A stretch of 60,738 nucleotides of DNA from an uncultured Lutibacter sp. (GCF_947493565.1 NZ_CANLRG010000013.1:1-60738); one strand, 5' to 3'. Shown: positions 38,703 to 48,519, counted from the stretch's first letter. Made by a program: numbers and translations. Notes: generated by a model not told the origin, from the sequence alone.

Positions 38703-39842
38703 TTACAAACGTTTGTCCATTTGTTTTACCATACGGTTTTTCCATTCGGTAAAATCTCCTGCTAATATATGCTTTCTTGCTTCACGAACCAACCATAAAT
38801 AAAAACCTAAATTATGGATGGAAGCTATTTGTTTTCCTAAAAGTTCTTTTGAAGCAAATAAGTGACGTAAATAAGCTTTAGAATACATAGTGTCAACGAA
38901 GGTAATTCCCATCTCATCAATAGGCGAGAAGTCATTTTCCCATTTTTTATTTTTAATATTAATGCTTCCATGTGCTGTAAAAAGCATTCCATTACGAGCG
39001 TTTCTTGTTGGCATTACACAGTCGAACATATCAATTCCAAGCGCAATATTTTCTAATATATTGATAGGAGTTCCTACTCCCATCAAATATCGTGGTTTGT
39101 CTTCAGGTAAAATCGCCGTTACAATTTCTGTCATTTCATACATTTCTTCAGCAGGTTCCCCAACTGAAAGCCCTCCAATTGCATTTCCTTCGGCTTCAAC
39201 TGAAGCGATAAACTCTGCAGATTGTTTTCTTAAATCTTTATAAGTACTTCCTTGTACAATTGGAAATAAGGTTTGACTGTAGTTATATTTATAAGGTGTT
39301 TTTTCTAAATGTGTAACACATCTCTTTAACCACCTATGTGTCATATGCATTGAACGTTTGGCGTAGTTATACTCACAAGGGTAGGGTGTACATTCATCAA
39401 ATGCCATAATAATGTCTGCACCAATACTGCGTTGGATTTCCATTACGTTTTCAGGAGTAAACGTATGGTATGATCCGTCAATATGACTTTTAAATTTAAC
39501 ACCTTCTTCGGTAATTTTTCTTCTTTGAGAAAGTGAATATACTTGGTAACCACCACTATCGGTTAAAATATTTCTATCCCAATTCATAAATTTATGTAAC
39601 CCACCAGCTTGTTCTAAAATTTTGGTTTGTGGGCGGAGGTATAAATGATAAGTGTTTCCTAAAATAATATCAGGATTGATTTCATTTTTAAGTTCAGTTT
39701 GATGGACACCTTTTACGGTTCCAACTGTACCTACTGGCATAAATATAGGTGTTTCAATAGTGCCGTGATCGGTTGTGATAACTCCTGCTCTTGCTTTGCT
39801 TTGAGCATCTTTATTTTTTAATTCAAATTGCATAGTCGGCAA
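38703..39842 (-). CDS. tgt: tRNA-guanine transglycosylase
   Basis: A 379-residue enzyme that exchanges guanine 34 for a queuosine precursor in tRNA. Key segments: MPVGTVGTVKGV, the Asp nucleophile region ILTDSGGYQVYSLSQRRKI, GGLSVGEPAEEMYEM and VMPTRNARNGM. The C-terminal stretch that normally supplies a CxCxxC zinc site reads GITFVDTMYSKAYLRHL and has no cysteines. I believe this is a trait of the Bacteroidota lineage and not damage. Upstream neighbour is rluF, another RNA-modification gene. Confidence 0.95.
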   Translation of the reverse strand: MPTMQFELKNKDAQSKARAGVITTDHGTIETPIFMPVGTVGTVKGVHQTELKNEINPDIILGNTYHLYLRPQTKILEQAGGLHKFMNWDRNILTDSGGYQVYSLSQRRKITEEGVKFKSHIDGSYHTFTPENVMEIQRSIGADIIMAFDECTPYPCEYNYAKRSMHMTHRWLKRCVTHLEKTPYKYNYSQTLFPIVQGSTYKDLRKQSAEFIASVEAEGNAIGGLSVGEPAEEMYEMTEIVTAILPEDKPRYLMGVGTPINILENIALGIDMFDCVMPTRNARNGMLFTAHGSINIKNKKWENDFSPIDEMGITFVDTMYSKAYLRHLFASKELLGKQIASIHNLGFYLWLVREARKHILAGDFTEWKNRMVKQMDKRL

Positions 39843-39884
39843 AGATACTGAATAGGTTGGTTTGAAAAAAAATAAAGTTAAAGC

Positions 39885-40700
39885 TTAACGTTTCTTTTTC
39901 TTTTTTGAATGGAATTTTTTTTTATTTGGTGAAGTAAATTTCTTTTTAAAAGTGTCTTTTGAGACTTCTTCTGTTTTGGAAGAATCAGCTAGCATTTGGT
40001 TTATAATACCCATTTCTTTTGACGTCAATTCTCTCCATTCTCCAACTTTTAAAGTACCTAAACTTACATTCATAATCCTAGTACGTTGTAGTTTGGTAAC
40101 CTCAAAATTCAAATATTGACACATTCTTCTAATTTGACGATTTAACCCTTGGGTTAATACAATTTTAAAGGTATTTTGATTTACTTTTTCAACCTTGCAT
40201 TTTTTTGTAATGGTTCCTAAAATTGGAATTCCATGACTCATTTTTTGTATAAACTCTTCTGTAATGGGTTTATTTACCGTAACTATATATTCTTTTTGAT
40301 GGTTGTTACCAGCGCGTAAAATTTTATTTACAATGTCTCCATCGTTTGTTAAAAATATTAATCCTTCAGAAGGTTTATCTAATCTTCCAATAGGGAAGAG
40401 CCTTTCCGTGTGATTGATAAATTTGACGATATTTTTACGTTCTTTTGAATCTGTTGTACAAACAATACCTACAGGTTTATTTAAAGCAATGTATAGTGTT
40501 TTGGGTTTTTGTTTTAGGGGTTGTCCATTAATTTTTACAATATCACCTTCAAAAACTCTATTCCCTAATTGTGTAGGTTTTCCATTGATAGTTACTTTTC
40601 CTTCAATAATTAATTTTTCAGCATCTCTTCGAGAACAAATGCCTGTACTACTAATGTATTTATTTAGGTTTATTGAATTATCATTTGATTTTTCCACCAT
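39885..40700 (-). CDS. rluF: 23S rRNA pseudouridine synthase, RluF-like
   Basis: A 271-residue RsuA/RluB/RluF-family enzyme. An N-terminal S4 domain ([19 protein letters not shown]) is followed by the catalytic Asp motif [19 protein letters not shown]. The segments [32 protein letters not shown] and [10 protein letters not shown] are very like Escherichia coli RluF, which modifies 23S rRNA U2604. The C-terminus is a Lys-rich basic tail. Confidence 0.9.
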   Translation of the reverse strand: MVEKSNDNSINLNKYISSTGICSRRDAEKLIIEGKVTINGKPTQLGNRVFEGDIVKINGQPLKQKPKTLYIALNKPVGIVCTTDSKERKNIVKFINHTERLFPIGRLDKPSEGLIFLTNDGDIVNKILRAGNNHQKEYIVTVNKPITEEFIQKMSHGIPILGTITKKCKVEKVNQNTFKIVLTQGLNRQIRRMCQYLNFEVTKLQRTRIMNVSLGTLKVGEWRELTSKEMGIINQMLADSSKTEEVSKDTFKKKFTSPNKKKFHSKKKKKR

Positions 40701-40855
40701 AAGCTATTTAAAGCCGCGAAGTTACTAAATAATATCAATTTTTAGTTTTAAGAAGTTTTATACTCACCGTATTTTTACAATTGCTTTAAATCTGTAATCA
40801 AAAATTTCTTTTAAATTGGTAGGTGAATTTTATGTATTTAATAAATAGCCACTAA

Positions 40856-41422
40856 TTATATGAGTTTAGTAATTTTAGAACTCATAGGATTTGTAATGGA
40901 GTAAAAGACATCAATTAGTTTTCCATTTTCATCAATTAGATATTTTTGAAAGTTCCATTTAACAGAAGAACTCAATTTACCATTATTTTCTTTTTTGGTT
41001 AACCAATTATAAATGGGGTGTTGATTTGCTCCTTTTACATCCACTTTTTCGGTAAGTGTAAAAGTAATACCATAGTTTTGTTGACAAAACGTTTTTATTT
41101 CTAATAAACTTCCTGGCTCTTGCCCTCCAAATTGATTGCAAGGAATTCCTATAATTACCAATTTATCTTGATAAGCTTCATATAATTTTTGTAAATCGGC
41201 ATATTGTTTGGTAAAACCACATTCTGAAGCTACATTAACAATAAGTATTTTTTTTCCTTTAAATTTGTTAAAATCAATAGTGTTGCCATTAATATCATTA
41301 ATGCTATAGTTATAAATTGTTTGTTCTTGGTTCATAACTGAGGTGTTTTTTATATTAAAAGTACCTAAAAGTGTGATTATTGATGCTATTGAAATACTTG
41401 TAATTTTTACTAAATTTATCAT
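40856..41422 (-). CDS. Glutathione peroxidase-like thiol peroxidase
   Basis: A 188-residue GPx-family enzyme with an N-terminal hydrophobic segment (about residues 8-24) suggesting export or anchoring. The catalytic tetrad is recognisable: Cys in NVASECGFTKQYADL, Gln in CNQFGGQEPG, and Trp/Asn in SVKWNFQKYLI. It has Cys and not selenocysteine, so it probably uses thioredoxin to reduce peroxides. It opens the stress-gene cluster. Confidence 0.9.
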   Translation of the reverse strand: MINLVKITSISIASIITLLGTFNIKNTSVMNQEQTIYNYSINDINGNTIDFNKFKGKKILIVNVASECGFTKQYADLQKLYEAYQDKLVIIGIPCNQFGGQEPGSLLEIKTFCQQNYGITFTLTEKVDVKGANQHPIYNWLTKKENNGKLSSSVKWNFQKYLIDENGKLIDVFYSITNPMSSKITKLI

Positions 41423-41518
41423 TATTTATATATTGTTTAATAAAATTATAACAAAACTAAAATTAAACAAAAAATAGAACTTATTAGATGTTGGTTGTTA
41501 ATTTTGTGTGAAAACAAA

Positions 41519-41547
41519 AAAGATATATGGATATTGCATATATCTTT
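41519..41547 (-). terminator. Terminator of the dodecin gene
   Basis: An 11-bp perfect stem (AAAGATATATG and complement) with a 7-base loop is followed on the minus strand by TTTTTTGTTTT. It lies 39 bp after the dodecin stop. Confidence 0.7.
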
Positions 41548-41586
41548 AGTCTAAATTTTTATGATAGAGATCTAATTAATTAAATA

Positions 41587-41793
41587 TTAATCATCAACTA
41601 TACCAAAACAAACTTTCGTGTTAACTCTGTATTCAACAATTTTATTTTCGTTTACAGTTGCTTGCATTTCTTTTATATAAACAGATTTAATGTTTTTAAT
41701 GGTTTTAGCTGCTTCATTAATTACATTTTGCACGGCATCTTCAAAACTAACATTTGAGTTACCTAATATTTCAACGACTTTTAAAACGGACAT
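41587..41793 (-). CDS. Dodecin-family flavin-binding protein
   Basis: A 68-residue protein when started at the ATG at 41793 (MSVLKVVEILGNSNVSFED). This gives the normal dodecin length; the in-frame ATG at 41838 would add a 15-residue hydrophobic lead not seen in the family. The body AVQNVINEAAKTIKNIKSVYI and ending VEYRVNTKVCFGI are typical. Dodecins form 12-subunit shells that store flavin or CoA. Confidence 0.9.
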   Translation of the reverse strand: MSVLKVVEILGNSNVSFEDAVQNVINEAAKTIKNIKSVYIKEMQATVNENKIVEYRVNTKVCFGIVDD

Positions 41794-41980
41794 AATAACA
41801 ATATTTAAAATTAATAATAATAACAAGTTATAACGCATTGTATTAAAATGAAATGATATTACTCAATTTTTAAAATTCTAATGAATATAAATAGGTGAAA
41901 TTTTTATAAAAACACTGTTGATACATATCATTCATCTTACTTTAAGGAATCATTAATTTTAGTTTATAAAAGCTAAGAAG

Positions 41981-42607
41981 ATGAAAAAAATTATAGCCAC
42001 GTTAAGTTTTTTAATATTATTAGGGTGTTCATCAACTAGATTTGTGGATAGTTGGAAAAATAATAAAATACCGTTGTTTAAGCCTAATAAAATATTAGTG
42101 ATTGGTATAACGGATAATTTAACAGCTCGGAAATTATTTGAAGAAAAATTAAAGAAAAAATTACTTGATAGAGGTATGAATGCAGAAGAAAGTATGTTAG
42201 TAATTGATAAAATGTTTACGAGCACTAAAAGAACCGAAAACGAAATTGATGAATTGATAAAAGGGTTATATTCAAAAGGCTATGACGCTGTTATTATAAA
42301 TACTTTGAAAGGAGTTGAAGAAAAAAGAAAATACTCTGATAATTTTTATGATTTAAATTACAACTGGACACCCTTTACAAGATATTACTTTAGATTTCAA
42401 GATATTTACTTTACACCTCAGTATTATGAAGAGTACAAAGTATATCATATTGAAACTTCAATTTATAATATTAATGTTGAAGAAAATAAATCGTTGGTTT
42501 GGGTTGGTGCGTTTAATATAGTAAATCCGCAATCTATGAAAACGGTGATTAATGATTATACTTTGGCAGTAATAAAACAATTAGAAAAAGAACACTTGAT
42601 AAATTAA
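41981..42607 (+). CDS. Putative lipoprotein of unknown function
   Basis: A 208-residue protein with a lipoprotein signal (LILLGCSSTRFVDSWKN, Cys about 16). The mature part has KILVIGITDNLTARKLFEEKL, as in periplasmic alpha/beta domains, and a Tyr-rich middle (YYFRFQDIYFTPQYYEEYKVY). I do not recognise the family. It lies among stress genes and is convergent with the universal stress protein gene, with a 12-bp gap. Confidence 0.75.
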   Translation: MKKIIATLSFLILLGCSSTRFVDSWKNNKIPLFKPNKILVIGITDNLTARKLFEEKLKKKLLDRGMNAEESMLVIDKMFTSTKRTENEIDELIKGLYSKGYDAVIINTLKGVEEKRKYSDNFYDLNYNWTPFTRYYFRFQDIYFTPQYYEEYKVYHIETSIYNINVEENKSLVWVGAFNIVNPQSMKTVINDYTLAVIKQLEKEHLIN

Positions 42608-42619
42608 CAATTAAATTTA

Positions 42620-43465
42620 TTATTTATAATTAGCTTCATTAAAACTTAGTAAAGGTATTTTGGTTTGTGATTCCATTCGTTTAACCAAGTCTTTATGAAA
42701 TAATTTTTTTAAAAATCCAATTTGTTCTCTTTCTAGCATAGCTACTAAATCTGCATTTACTTCTTTTAAATAAATGTTGAGAATTTCAAAAATATCATCA
42801 GAATAAAATAAATCAAACTCTAAATTGTCATATAGAATTTTTTGAAGTAAAATTTCTTTAAACCACTCCATTTGTAATTGTCCGTCATATTCATTTTTGG
42901 TTGAAATGTGGGTAATTTTAATTTTTGGTTTAAAAGGTTTAAATAATTTTATTAGTTTAGAAATTGCAATGATATCTTCTTGTTCAAAATCGGTTGCATA
43001 AACGATAGTTTCTAGTTTGTTTAAAGTATTTTTTTCAGGAACTGCTAAAACTGCGCAAGGAGCTTTTTCAATTAATTGTTTTGTTGTGCTACCCATTATA
43101 AATTCTTCAAAAATATTTTTTCCTTTCATACCCGTTATAATCACTGAAGCATTTACTTCTTTAGATTTTGAGATAATCCCTTTAATAATTGAGTCATTTT
43201 CAACAACCTCTGTATTTATTTTTTTAAGACCATGTTTCTTATCCATATGATCTGAACAAAACTTTTGAAGTGTTGCTTTTTTGTATTTATAAGTCTCATC
43301 TCTTGGAAGCAAATAAGGAGCATTTAAATCAGAACTTAACGAAGAAATATCAAAAACATGAATAACCCATAAGTTAGCCTTAACCCTAGAACTTAATTCT
43401 AATGCATATTTAAAAGCATCTACTGAATTACTAGAAAAATCGGTTGCATATACTATTGTTTTCAC
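42620..43465 (-). CDS. Universal stress protein, two-domain
   Basis: A 281-residue protein with an N-terminal UspA domain (IVYATDFSSNSVDAFKYALEL; ATP-loop-like GMKGKNIFEEFIMGSTTKQL) and a more divergent second Usp domain (TIVYATDFEQEDIIAISKL). Such tandem proteins are common near redox-stress genes in this phylum. The exact role is unknown. Confidence 0.88.
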   Translation of the reverse strand: MKTIVYATDFSSNSVDAFKYALELSSRVKANLWVIHVFDISSLSSDLNAPYLLPRDETYKYKKATLQKFCSDHMDKKHGLKKINTEVVENDSIIKGIISKSKEVNASVIITGMKGKNIFEEFIMGSTTKQLIEKAPCAVLAVPEKNTLNKLETIVYATDFEQEDIIAISKLIKLFKPFKPKIKITHISTKNEYDGQLQMEWFKEILLQKILYDNLEFDLFYSDDIFEILNIYLKEVNADLVAMLEREQIGFLKKLFHKDLVKRMESQTKIPLLSFNEANYK

Positions 43466-43620
43466 CTTAAAAGATGTATTAAATTAGTAACTGTTTAAAG
43501 TTAAAAATGTAATGCTCATATTTAAATGATATATCTCAATTTTAAAACTTTTATGAATGATAACGATCATTTTTTTCTACTCTATTCTTCAATAATTTTA
43601 ATAAAAATAAAACTACTGTC

Positions 43621-44007
43621 ATGAAAAAAGAGTTAATTTTTAATTCAGATTTACATTTTGAACATAAACTATGGAGGAGAGAGTTATTATTTTGGGAAGA
43701 TGAGTTAAAATCATTCAACTTAAGGTTAGATGAGTTAGTAAATAGGTGGACAAATAAAGAAATGTTAGCTCAATTAGAACATTATCAAAACCAGTTTATA
43801 CTTCAAGAAAATAACATTGATAAACTTCAAAATGAAATTAATATTCATGAAACTAATATATCCAAAAGTACAAAGCAAGGCAAAGATTTGTTAGATATTC
43901 ATCTAGTTAAAAATCATATCGAGTTTAGAAATAAAATGGAAGTTCAACGCCATATATATAGAGATTTAAAAAAAGAATTTTTCACTTTTTTATCAAGCTA
44001 TATGTAG
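43621..44007 (+). CDS. Small coiled-coil protein of unknown function
   Basis: A 128-residue, highly charged, mostly helical protein without signal or membrane segments. It opens ELIFNSDLHFEHKLWRRELLFWEDEL and has heptad-like Leu/Ile spacing over about residues 20-90. I do not recognise a named family. It is placed between a universal stress gene and a peroxiredoxin, which suggests a stress role by context only. Confidence 0.65.
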   Translation: MKKELIFNSDLHFEHKLWRRELLFWEDELKSFNLRLDELVNRWTNKEMLAQLEHYQNQFILQENNIDKLQNEINIHETNISKSTKQGKDLLDIHLVKNHIEFRNKMEVQRHIYRDLKKEFFTFLSSYM

Positions 44008-44123
44008 TTGAAAGTGTTTTTAATAACTACTATCATCGTTTTTATTGATACTGGTCATTTGAAAAATCTTAAATAAATACTCCCTTTGTATAAATAAATG
44101 AATAAATAAATAAAGTAATAACT

Positions 44124-44846
44124 ATGGAAACACCACAAGTACAAGAGCAAATAACTGCAATGCCACGTATAGGAGATAAAGCACCTAACTTTAATGCAGT
44201 AACCACACAAGGAACTATAAATTTTCCAGAAGATTATAAAGGAAAATGGGTAATATTATTTAGTCATCCAGCAGACTTTACTCCAGTTTGTACCTCAGAG
44301 TTTATGACTTTTGCAAAATTAGATGATAAATTTAATAAAGCGAATTGTAAGCTAGTTGGTTTATCAATTGATGGGTTGTATAGTCATATTGCTTGGTTAA
44401 GAACCATAAAAGATAAAATTAAGTACAAAGATATGCAGAATATGGAGGTTAAATTTCCATTAATAGAGGATATAACTATGGAAGTTGCCAAAAAATATGG
44501 AATGATTCAACCAGGAGAAAGTAAAACACAGGCTGTAAGAGCTGTATTTTTTATTGATCCAAAAGGAATTATAAGAGCCATTATTTATTACCCATTAAGC
44601 TTAGGTAGAAATTTTGATGAAATTTATAGAGCTTTAATAGCAATGCAAACATCAGATGAGTTTTCAGTTGCAACTCCCGCAGATTGGAATCCTGGAGATG
44701 ATGTAATAGTATCACCAGCAGGAAATTGTGGCGTTGCAGAAAATAGGATGGAAGGTAAGGAAGAAGGTTTAACCTGTGAAGATTGGTTTTTTTGTACCAA
44801 AAAGCTAGATAAAGATAAAATATTAAATGCAATTTTGAAGAACTAG
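44124..44846 (+). CDS. Peroxiredoxin (Prx6/AhpC-TSA type)
   Basis: A 240-residue peroxiredoxin. The peroxidatic Cys lies in SHPADFTPVCTSEFMTFAK. The middle carries AVRAVFFIDPKGIIRAI. The C-terminal extension has further cysteines (GNCGVAENRM and LTCEDWFFCTKKL), as in archaeal-type Prx enzymes. It reduces hydrogen peroxide and organic peroxides in the cytoplasm. Confidence 0.93.
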   Translation: METPQVQEQITAMPRIGDKAPNFNAVTTQGTINFPEDYKGKWVILFSHPADFTPVCTSEFMTFAKLDDKFNKANCKLVGLSIDGLYSHIAWLRTIKDKIKYKDMQNMEVKFPLIEDITMEVAKKYGMIQPGESKTQAVRAVFFIDPKGIIRAIIYYPLSLGRNFDEIYRALIAMQTSDEFSVATPADWNPGDDVIVSPAGNCGVAENRMEGKEEGLTCEDWFFCTKKLDKDKILNAILKN

Positions 44847-44877
44847 TTTTTGATGAGGTTGCATTAGTATTTTAAAT

Positions 44878-44923
44878 AAAGTTCCATTTCTCTAAATTGT
44901 TTAACTTAGAGAAATGGAACTTT
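44878..44923. terminator. Bidirectional terminator between peroxiredoxin and Hsp20 genes
   Basis: A perfect 18-bp stem (AAAGTTCCATTTCTCTAA and complement) with a 10-base loop lies between two convergent genes. The A-rich and T-rich ends let it work in both directions. Confidence 0.8.
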
Positions 44924-44950
44924 AATAAATGAAATAGTACTTTAAAATAA

Positions 44951-45388
44951 CTATGATATTTCAATCATTTTTGGTTTGTGTTTTTTAACTTCTTCTTTTT
45001 TAGCAAGTGTAAATTTTAGAATACCATTTTTATACGTTGCTTTCACTTTTTCGTCAATAATAGTATTAGGCAGTTCAAGTGATCTTTCAAAAGAATTATA
45101 ACTGAACTCTTTTCTAGTGTAGTTAACATCCTTTTCTTCTTTAGATTCTGATTTTTTAGCGGAAATATTTAAACATCCGTCATCAATAGAAACTTCAAAG
45201 TCTTTTTTCTCAAAGCCAGGAGCTGCTAATTCAATTTCGTACTCATTTTCTTTTTCTTTAATATTTAAAGCTGGTTCACCAACTTTTTTTAACCAAAATC
45301 GATCGTTAAAAAAATCGTCAGTATCAAAAAAATCTGAAGTAATTAAATTGCTCCAAGGGCCTCTTTTTTTAAAATTAATTAGTGACAT
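44951..45388 (-). CDS. Hsp20/alpha-crystallin small heat-shock protein
   Basis: A 145-residue protein with a central alpha-crystallin domain (EPALNIKEKENEYEIELAAP through SFERSLELPNTI) and a C-terminal GILKFTLAKKEE. The end has the I-x-I-like tail MIEIS. It holds unfolded proteins during stress. Confidence 0.94.
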   Translation of the reverse strand: MSLINFKKRGPWSNLITSDFFDTDDFFNDRFWLKKVGEPALNIKEKENEYEIELAAPGFEKKDFEVSIDDGCLNISAKKSESKEEKDVNYTRKEFSYNSFERSLELPNTIIDEKVKATYKNGILKFTLAKKEEVKKHKPKMIEIS

Positions 45389-45671
45389 AATTTAGAGTTT
45401 TTAATTAAACATTTTATGTAATCAAAATTAACTTCAAAAAAGAGTTTTTAAAATGATCTCTATCAATTTGATATTAAAAATCATCAATTATCACAAAAAA
45501 CCTTATAAATAGCCGGTTTTATAGGGTTGTATTGATAAATATTTTATAAAAAAAACTACTATTTTGATAATTATCAACTTATTTTGTTTGTACCTTTAAT
45601 TTTTATAAAGTAAAAATAATTAACTACTCAAAAGAGACTTGTGTTGTGAAGAGTAAATAAGAATATTAATT

Positions 45672-46247
45672 ATGAAGAAAATTATTAATTATTTATTACA
45701 AGGGGTATTGTACATTGCACCTTTAGGAATAACAGCATATATTATTTATACTGTTTTTATGTTTATGGATAGTATTTCTCAAAAATTAATAACTAAATTT
45801 TTTGATATTGAAATCCCTGGACTTGGAGTGTTATCACTTTTAATTTTTTTAATTTTTGTAGGCTTTTTAGGAAGAACTATTATTGCTCAACCTTTGAAAA
45901 CAATTTTTAGAAAAGTAATTGAACGAATTCCTTTATTAAAATTTGTTTATACAGCATTAAATGATCTGTTTTCGGCTTTTGTTGGAAAAGAAAAAAAGTT
46001 TAGCCAGCCAGTATTGGTAAAAGTAAATATGGTTTCTAATTTAGAAAAACTTGGATTTATAACAGAAGAAAATCTTGAAGTGTTAGATGAATTGGATAAA
46101 GTGGCAGTTTATTTCCCTCATTCGTACAATTTTTCAGGTGAATTATTTATAGTTCCAAAAGAACATATAAAGCCTGTAAATATAAACTCAAGTCAAGTGA
46201 TGAAATTTATAGTATCTGCAGGTTTAACAGGTTGGGATAAAGATTAA
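45672..46247 (+). CDS. DUF502-family membrane protein
   Basis: A 191-residue protein with two N-terminal membrane helices (YLLQGVLYIAPLGITAYIIY and LGVLSLLIFLIFVGFLGR). The conserved stretch IPLLKFVYTALNDLFSAF then leads into a soluble domain. The family is conserved but of unknown function. It is the last core gene before the integrated element, which begins 2 bp after its stop. Confidence 0.88.
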   Translation: MKKIINYLLQGVLYIAPLGITAYIIYTVFMFMDSISQKLITKFFDIEIPGLGVLSLLIFLIFVGFLGRTIIAQPLKTIFRKVIERIPLLKFVYTALNDLFSAFVGKEKKFSQPVLVKVNMVSNLEKLGFITEENLEVLDELDKVAVYFPHSYNFSGELFIVPKEHIKPVNINSSQVMKFIVSAGLTGWDKD

Positions 46248-46248
46248 A

Positions 46249-46261
46249 TATAGAAAAATCC
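46249..46261. repeat. Candidate left attachment site
   Basis: TATAGAAAAATCC, identical to 51003-51015. It begins 2 bp after the DUF502 stop and 231 bp before the recombinase start. A 13-base match can occur by chance in such A+T-rich DNA, but the placement is as expected for an att site. Confidence 0.45.
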
Positions 46262-46492
46262 TTACATTTTATGTTATGCTTTTTCGGAGGAAAAAGAGGC
46301 TCCGCAATATATTCAAATATATACTGTGACTATTATATTGTATTCACTGTATAATACTCATCTACTGCAATGATAATAGGTGTTTTAAATAGCTCTTCAG
46401 TTCGTGTGTTATTTGATAAGTTTTGATATTTTTGTGAAAAGGTGGGCTAAATATGGACTAACTATTGTAATTTTGTATTGTAACTTAAATTT

Positions 46493-47725
46493 ATGGCAAC
46501 TATTAATTTACTTATTCAAAGCAAAAAAGATCCGGCAACTATCTATATAAGATTACGTGATGGAAAAATTCTTGATATTAAAGCAAAAACTAACTACCAT
46601 ATAAATCCCATTGATTGGGATAAATCCAGGCAAAGACCATTGAAAAAGTTATTAAAAGATATTAAATACGCTAATCTAGAAACCGATTTGTTGGCATTGA
46701 AAAGCAATCTGTTGATGGAATACAATAAGGCAAAGGGTAATGATACTATAAACTCACAGTGGTTAAAAGATTTTATTAATCCACCAAAAGAAGAAGAGAA
46801 ATTTTCTGATAGATTAGTTGAATATATTGATACATATATTGATTTTAAAAAAAATGATGTTGCTAAAGCTACAATAGTTAAATGTAATGTCATTAAACAA
46901 TTGCTGATACGCTATGAAAAACATATTGGTAGTAGCCTATTGATAAATGATATTAATAATGATTTCAAACGAAGTTTTGAAAAATATTGCTTAAATGAAG
47001 GATATGCTAAAAACACCACAGCAAAAAATATTAGATATATAAAATCATTTTGTAAGCATGCAAAATCAAACGGAATAGAGACTCATCCACAACTTGATAG
47101 TTTAAAAACAAAATATTATAAAGTAGATCATATATACTTATCTGAAGCTGAGATTAAGAAAATAGAAAAATTAAAAGTTGATGAATTAACAGATGGATTA
47201 AAAAATGCTAAAGATTGGTTGTTAATTAGCTGTTATTGTGGTCAAAGAGTGTCTGATTTTATGCGTTTTAAAAAATCTATGATTAGATATGAAGAAAACA
47301 AAAAAGGAAAATTAAAGCCATTATTAGAGTTTACTCAGGTTAAAACCGGGAAAGTAATGACTATACCGTTACACAAAAAAATAATGAGAATACTAGAAAA
47401 TTATGATGGTGAATTCCCAAAAAAGATTTCAGACCAACGATATAACGAGCATATTAAAAAAGTTTGCGAGAAAGCAAAAATTAAAGTTTTAACGTTAGGT
47501 ACTAAGTTTAATCGTGAATCTAAACAAAAGGAAACAAAGAAGTATCCTAAGTGGGAATTGGTAACTTCTCATATTGGAAGGCGTTCATTTGCAACAAATA
47601 ATTATGGTAAAATTCCAACATCATTTTTAATGCATATGACCGGTCATACTACTGAGAAAATGTTTTTAACCTACATTGGTAAAAGCAATAAGGATATTGC
47701 TATGGAATTAACTAAATATTTTTAA
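46493..47725 (+). CDS. Tyrosine recombinase/integrase
   Basis: A 410-residue site-specific recombinase of the phage-integrase class. An N-terminal Arm-type region (ATINLLIQSKKDPATIYIRLRDG) is followed by a SAM-like core-binding domain and the catalytic domain. The latter has Arg in CGQRVSDFMRF, the HxxR box SHIGRRSFATN, the second His in MTGHTTEKMF and the nucleophile Tyr in LTYIGKSN. The Arm domain and length are those of element integrases and not of integron IntI. It probably integrates the 46.2-51.0 kb element. Confidence 0.93.
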   Translation: MATINLLIQSKKDPATIYIRLRDGKILDIKAKTNYHINPIDWDKSRQRPLKKLLKDIKYANLETDLLALKSNLLMEYNKAKGNDTINSQWLKDFINPPKEEEKFSDRLVEYIDTYIDFKKNDVAKATIVKCNVIKQLLIRYEKHIGSSLLINDINNDFKRSFEKYCLNEGYAKNTTAKNIRYIKSFCKHAKSNGIETHPQLDSLKTKYYKVDHIYLSEAEIKKIEKLKVDELTDGLKNAKDWLLISCYCGQRVSDFMRFKKSMIRYEENKKGKLKPLLEFTQVKTGKVMTIPLHKKIMRILENYDGEFPKKISDQRYNEHIKKVCEKAKIKVLTLGTKFNRESKQKETKKYPKWELVTSHIGRRSFATNNYGKIPTSFLMHMTGHTTEKMFLTYIGKSNKDIAMELTKYF

Positions 47726-47736
47726 ATTTAGACATA

Positions 47737-48519
47737 ATGATTAAATATAACTTTTTAAATGGATTTATTGAAAGACTCAATACATATGAAATTATTCGTT
47801 CACTCACATTTTTTTCTTTATACAATGAGTGGTTTCTCGAGGTTTCGCTGGAATTACATGATGAAATTTTAGAAAACTTATCGTTGACTACAACAGATAA
47901 AAAGAATTATTTAAAATATGTAAGGAAACAGGCTTCTGAAAAAGTTGTTTATCAAAATGACAATAAGTTTCTGGAAAAATGGATTAAAAAATATCAATTA
48001 GAAGAATCTAAATTCCCATTTATAGATAATGAAGAAGTTCAAATGCTATTAGATACTGATGTTAAAGATCCAGTTTTGGATTATAAGAAGAAAAAGCTTT
48101 GTACAAATATTCAAATGGACTTCTATTGCCATGCTGCCATGATTGAAAAATATAAAATGATTGCTTTTATTGATGATTTACTTGAAAATGGCAAAGAAAA
48201 GTCATACAAAAACGAAGTTTGGTTTGAGGTTGGAGTATTGTTGGCATCAGGTAAATTAGGTAAATATTATATAATCAATACTAAAGGTGAAATAAGTTTA
48301 AAGAATACTTATACAGCACCTAGAGTTGCTGAGGAATTAGGTGATAATAAATATAATAAGATTATTTTAGCAACTTTGAACGATTACAGTTCAAATAATT
48401 CAAATGGAAATAAAAACATTTTCAACAATCGTGATAAAATGTTAAAAATAATATCTCATTGCAAAGAGCAAAATATTCCTGTAATACCTTATTTTACTAA
48501 GCGTTTACCACTTGAATAA
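47737..48519 (+). CDS. Unknown element-encoded protein, 260 residues
   Basis: Starts 11 bp after the integrase stop, so probably cotranscribed with it. No signal or membrane segment. The N-terminal half is helical and charged. The C-terminal half (KNEVWFEVGVLLASGKLGKYYI, later YNKIILATLNDYSS and IPVIPYFTKRLP) looks like an alpha/beta domain. I do not recognise the family. Position suggests a role in excision, replication or cargo. Confidence 0.7.
   Translation: MIKYNFLNGFIERLNTYEIIRSLTFFSLYNEWFLEVSLELHDEILENLSLTTTDKKNYLKYVRKQASEKVVYQNDNKFLEKWIKKYQLEESKFPFIDNEEVQMLLDTDVKDPVLDYKKKKLCTNIQMDFYCHAAMIEKYKMIAFIDDLLENGKEKSYKNEVWFEVGVLLASGKLGKYYIINTKGEISLKNTYTAPRVAEELGDNKYNKIILATLNDYSSNNSNGNKNIFNNRDKMLKIISHCKEQNIPVIPYFTKRLPLE

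Noticed and set aside
46493..47725. The tyrosine recombinase as the integron integrase of the cassette array
   Set aside because: It has the Arm-binding domain and 410-residue length of element integrases and sits in its own element with direct repeats; an IntI would be about 320-340 residues. A role in the array cannot be fully excluded.
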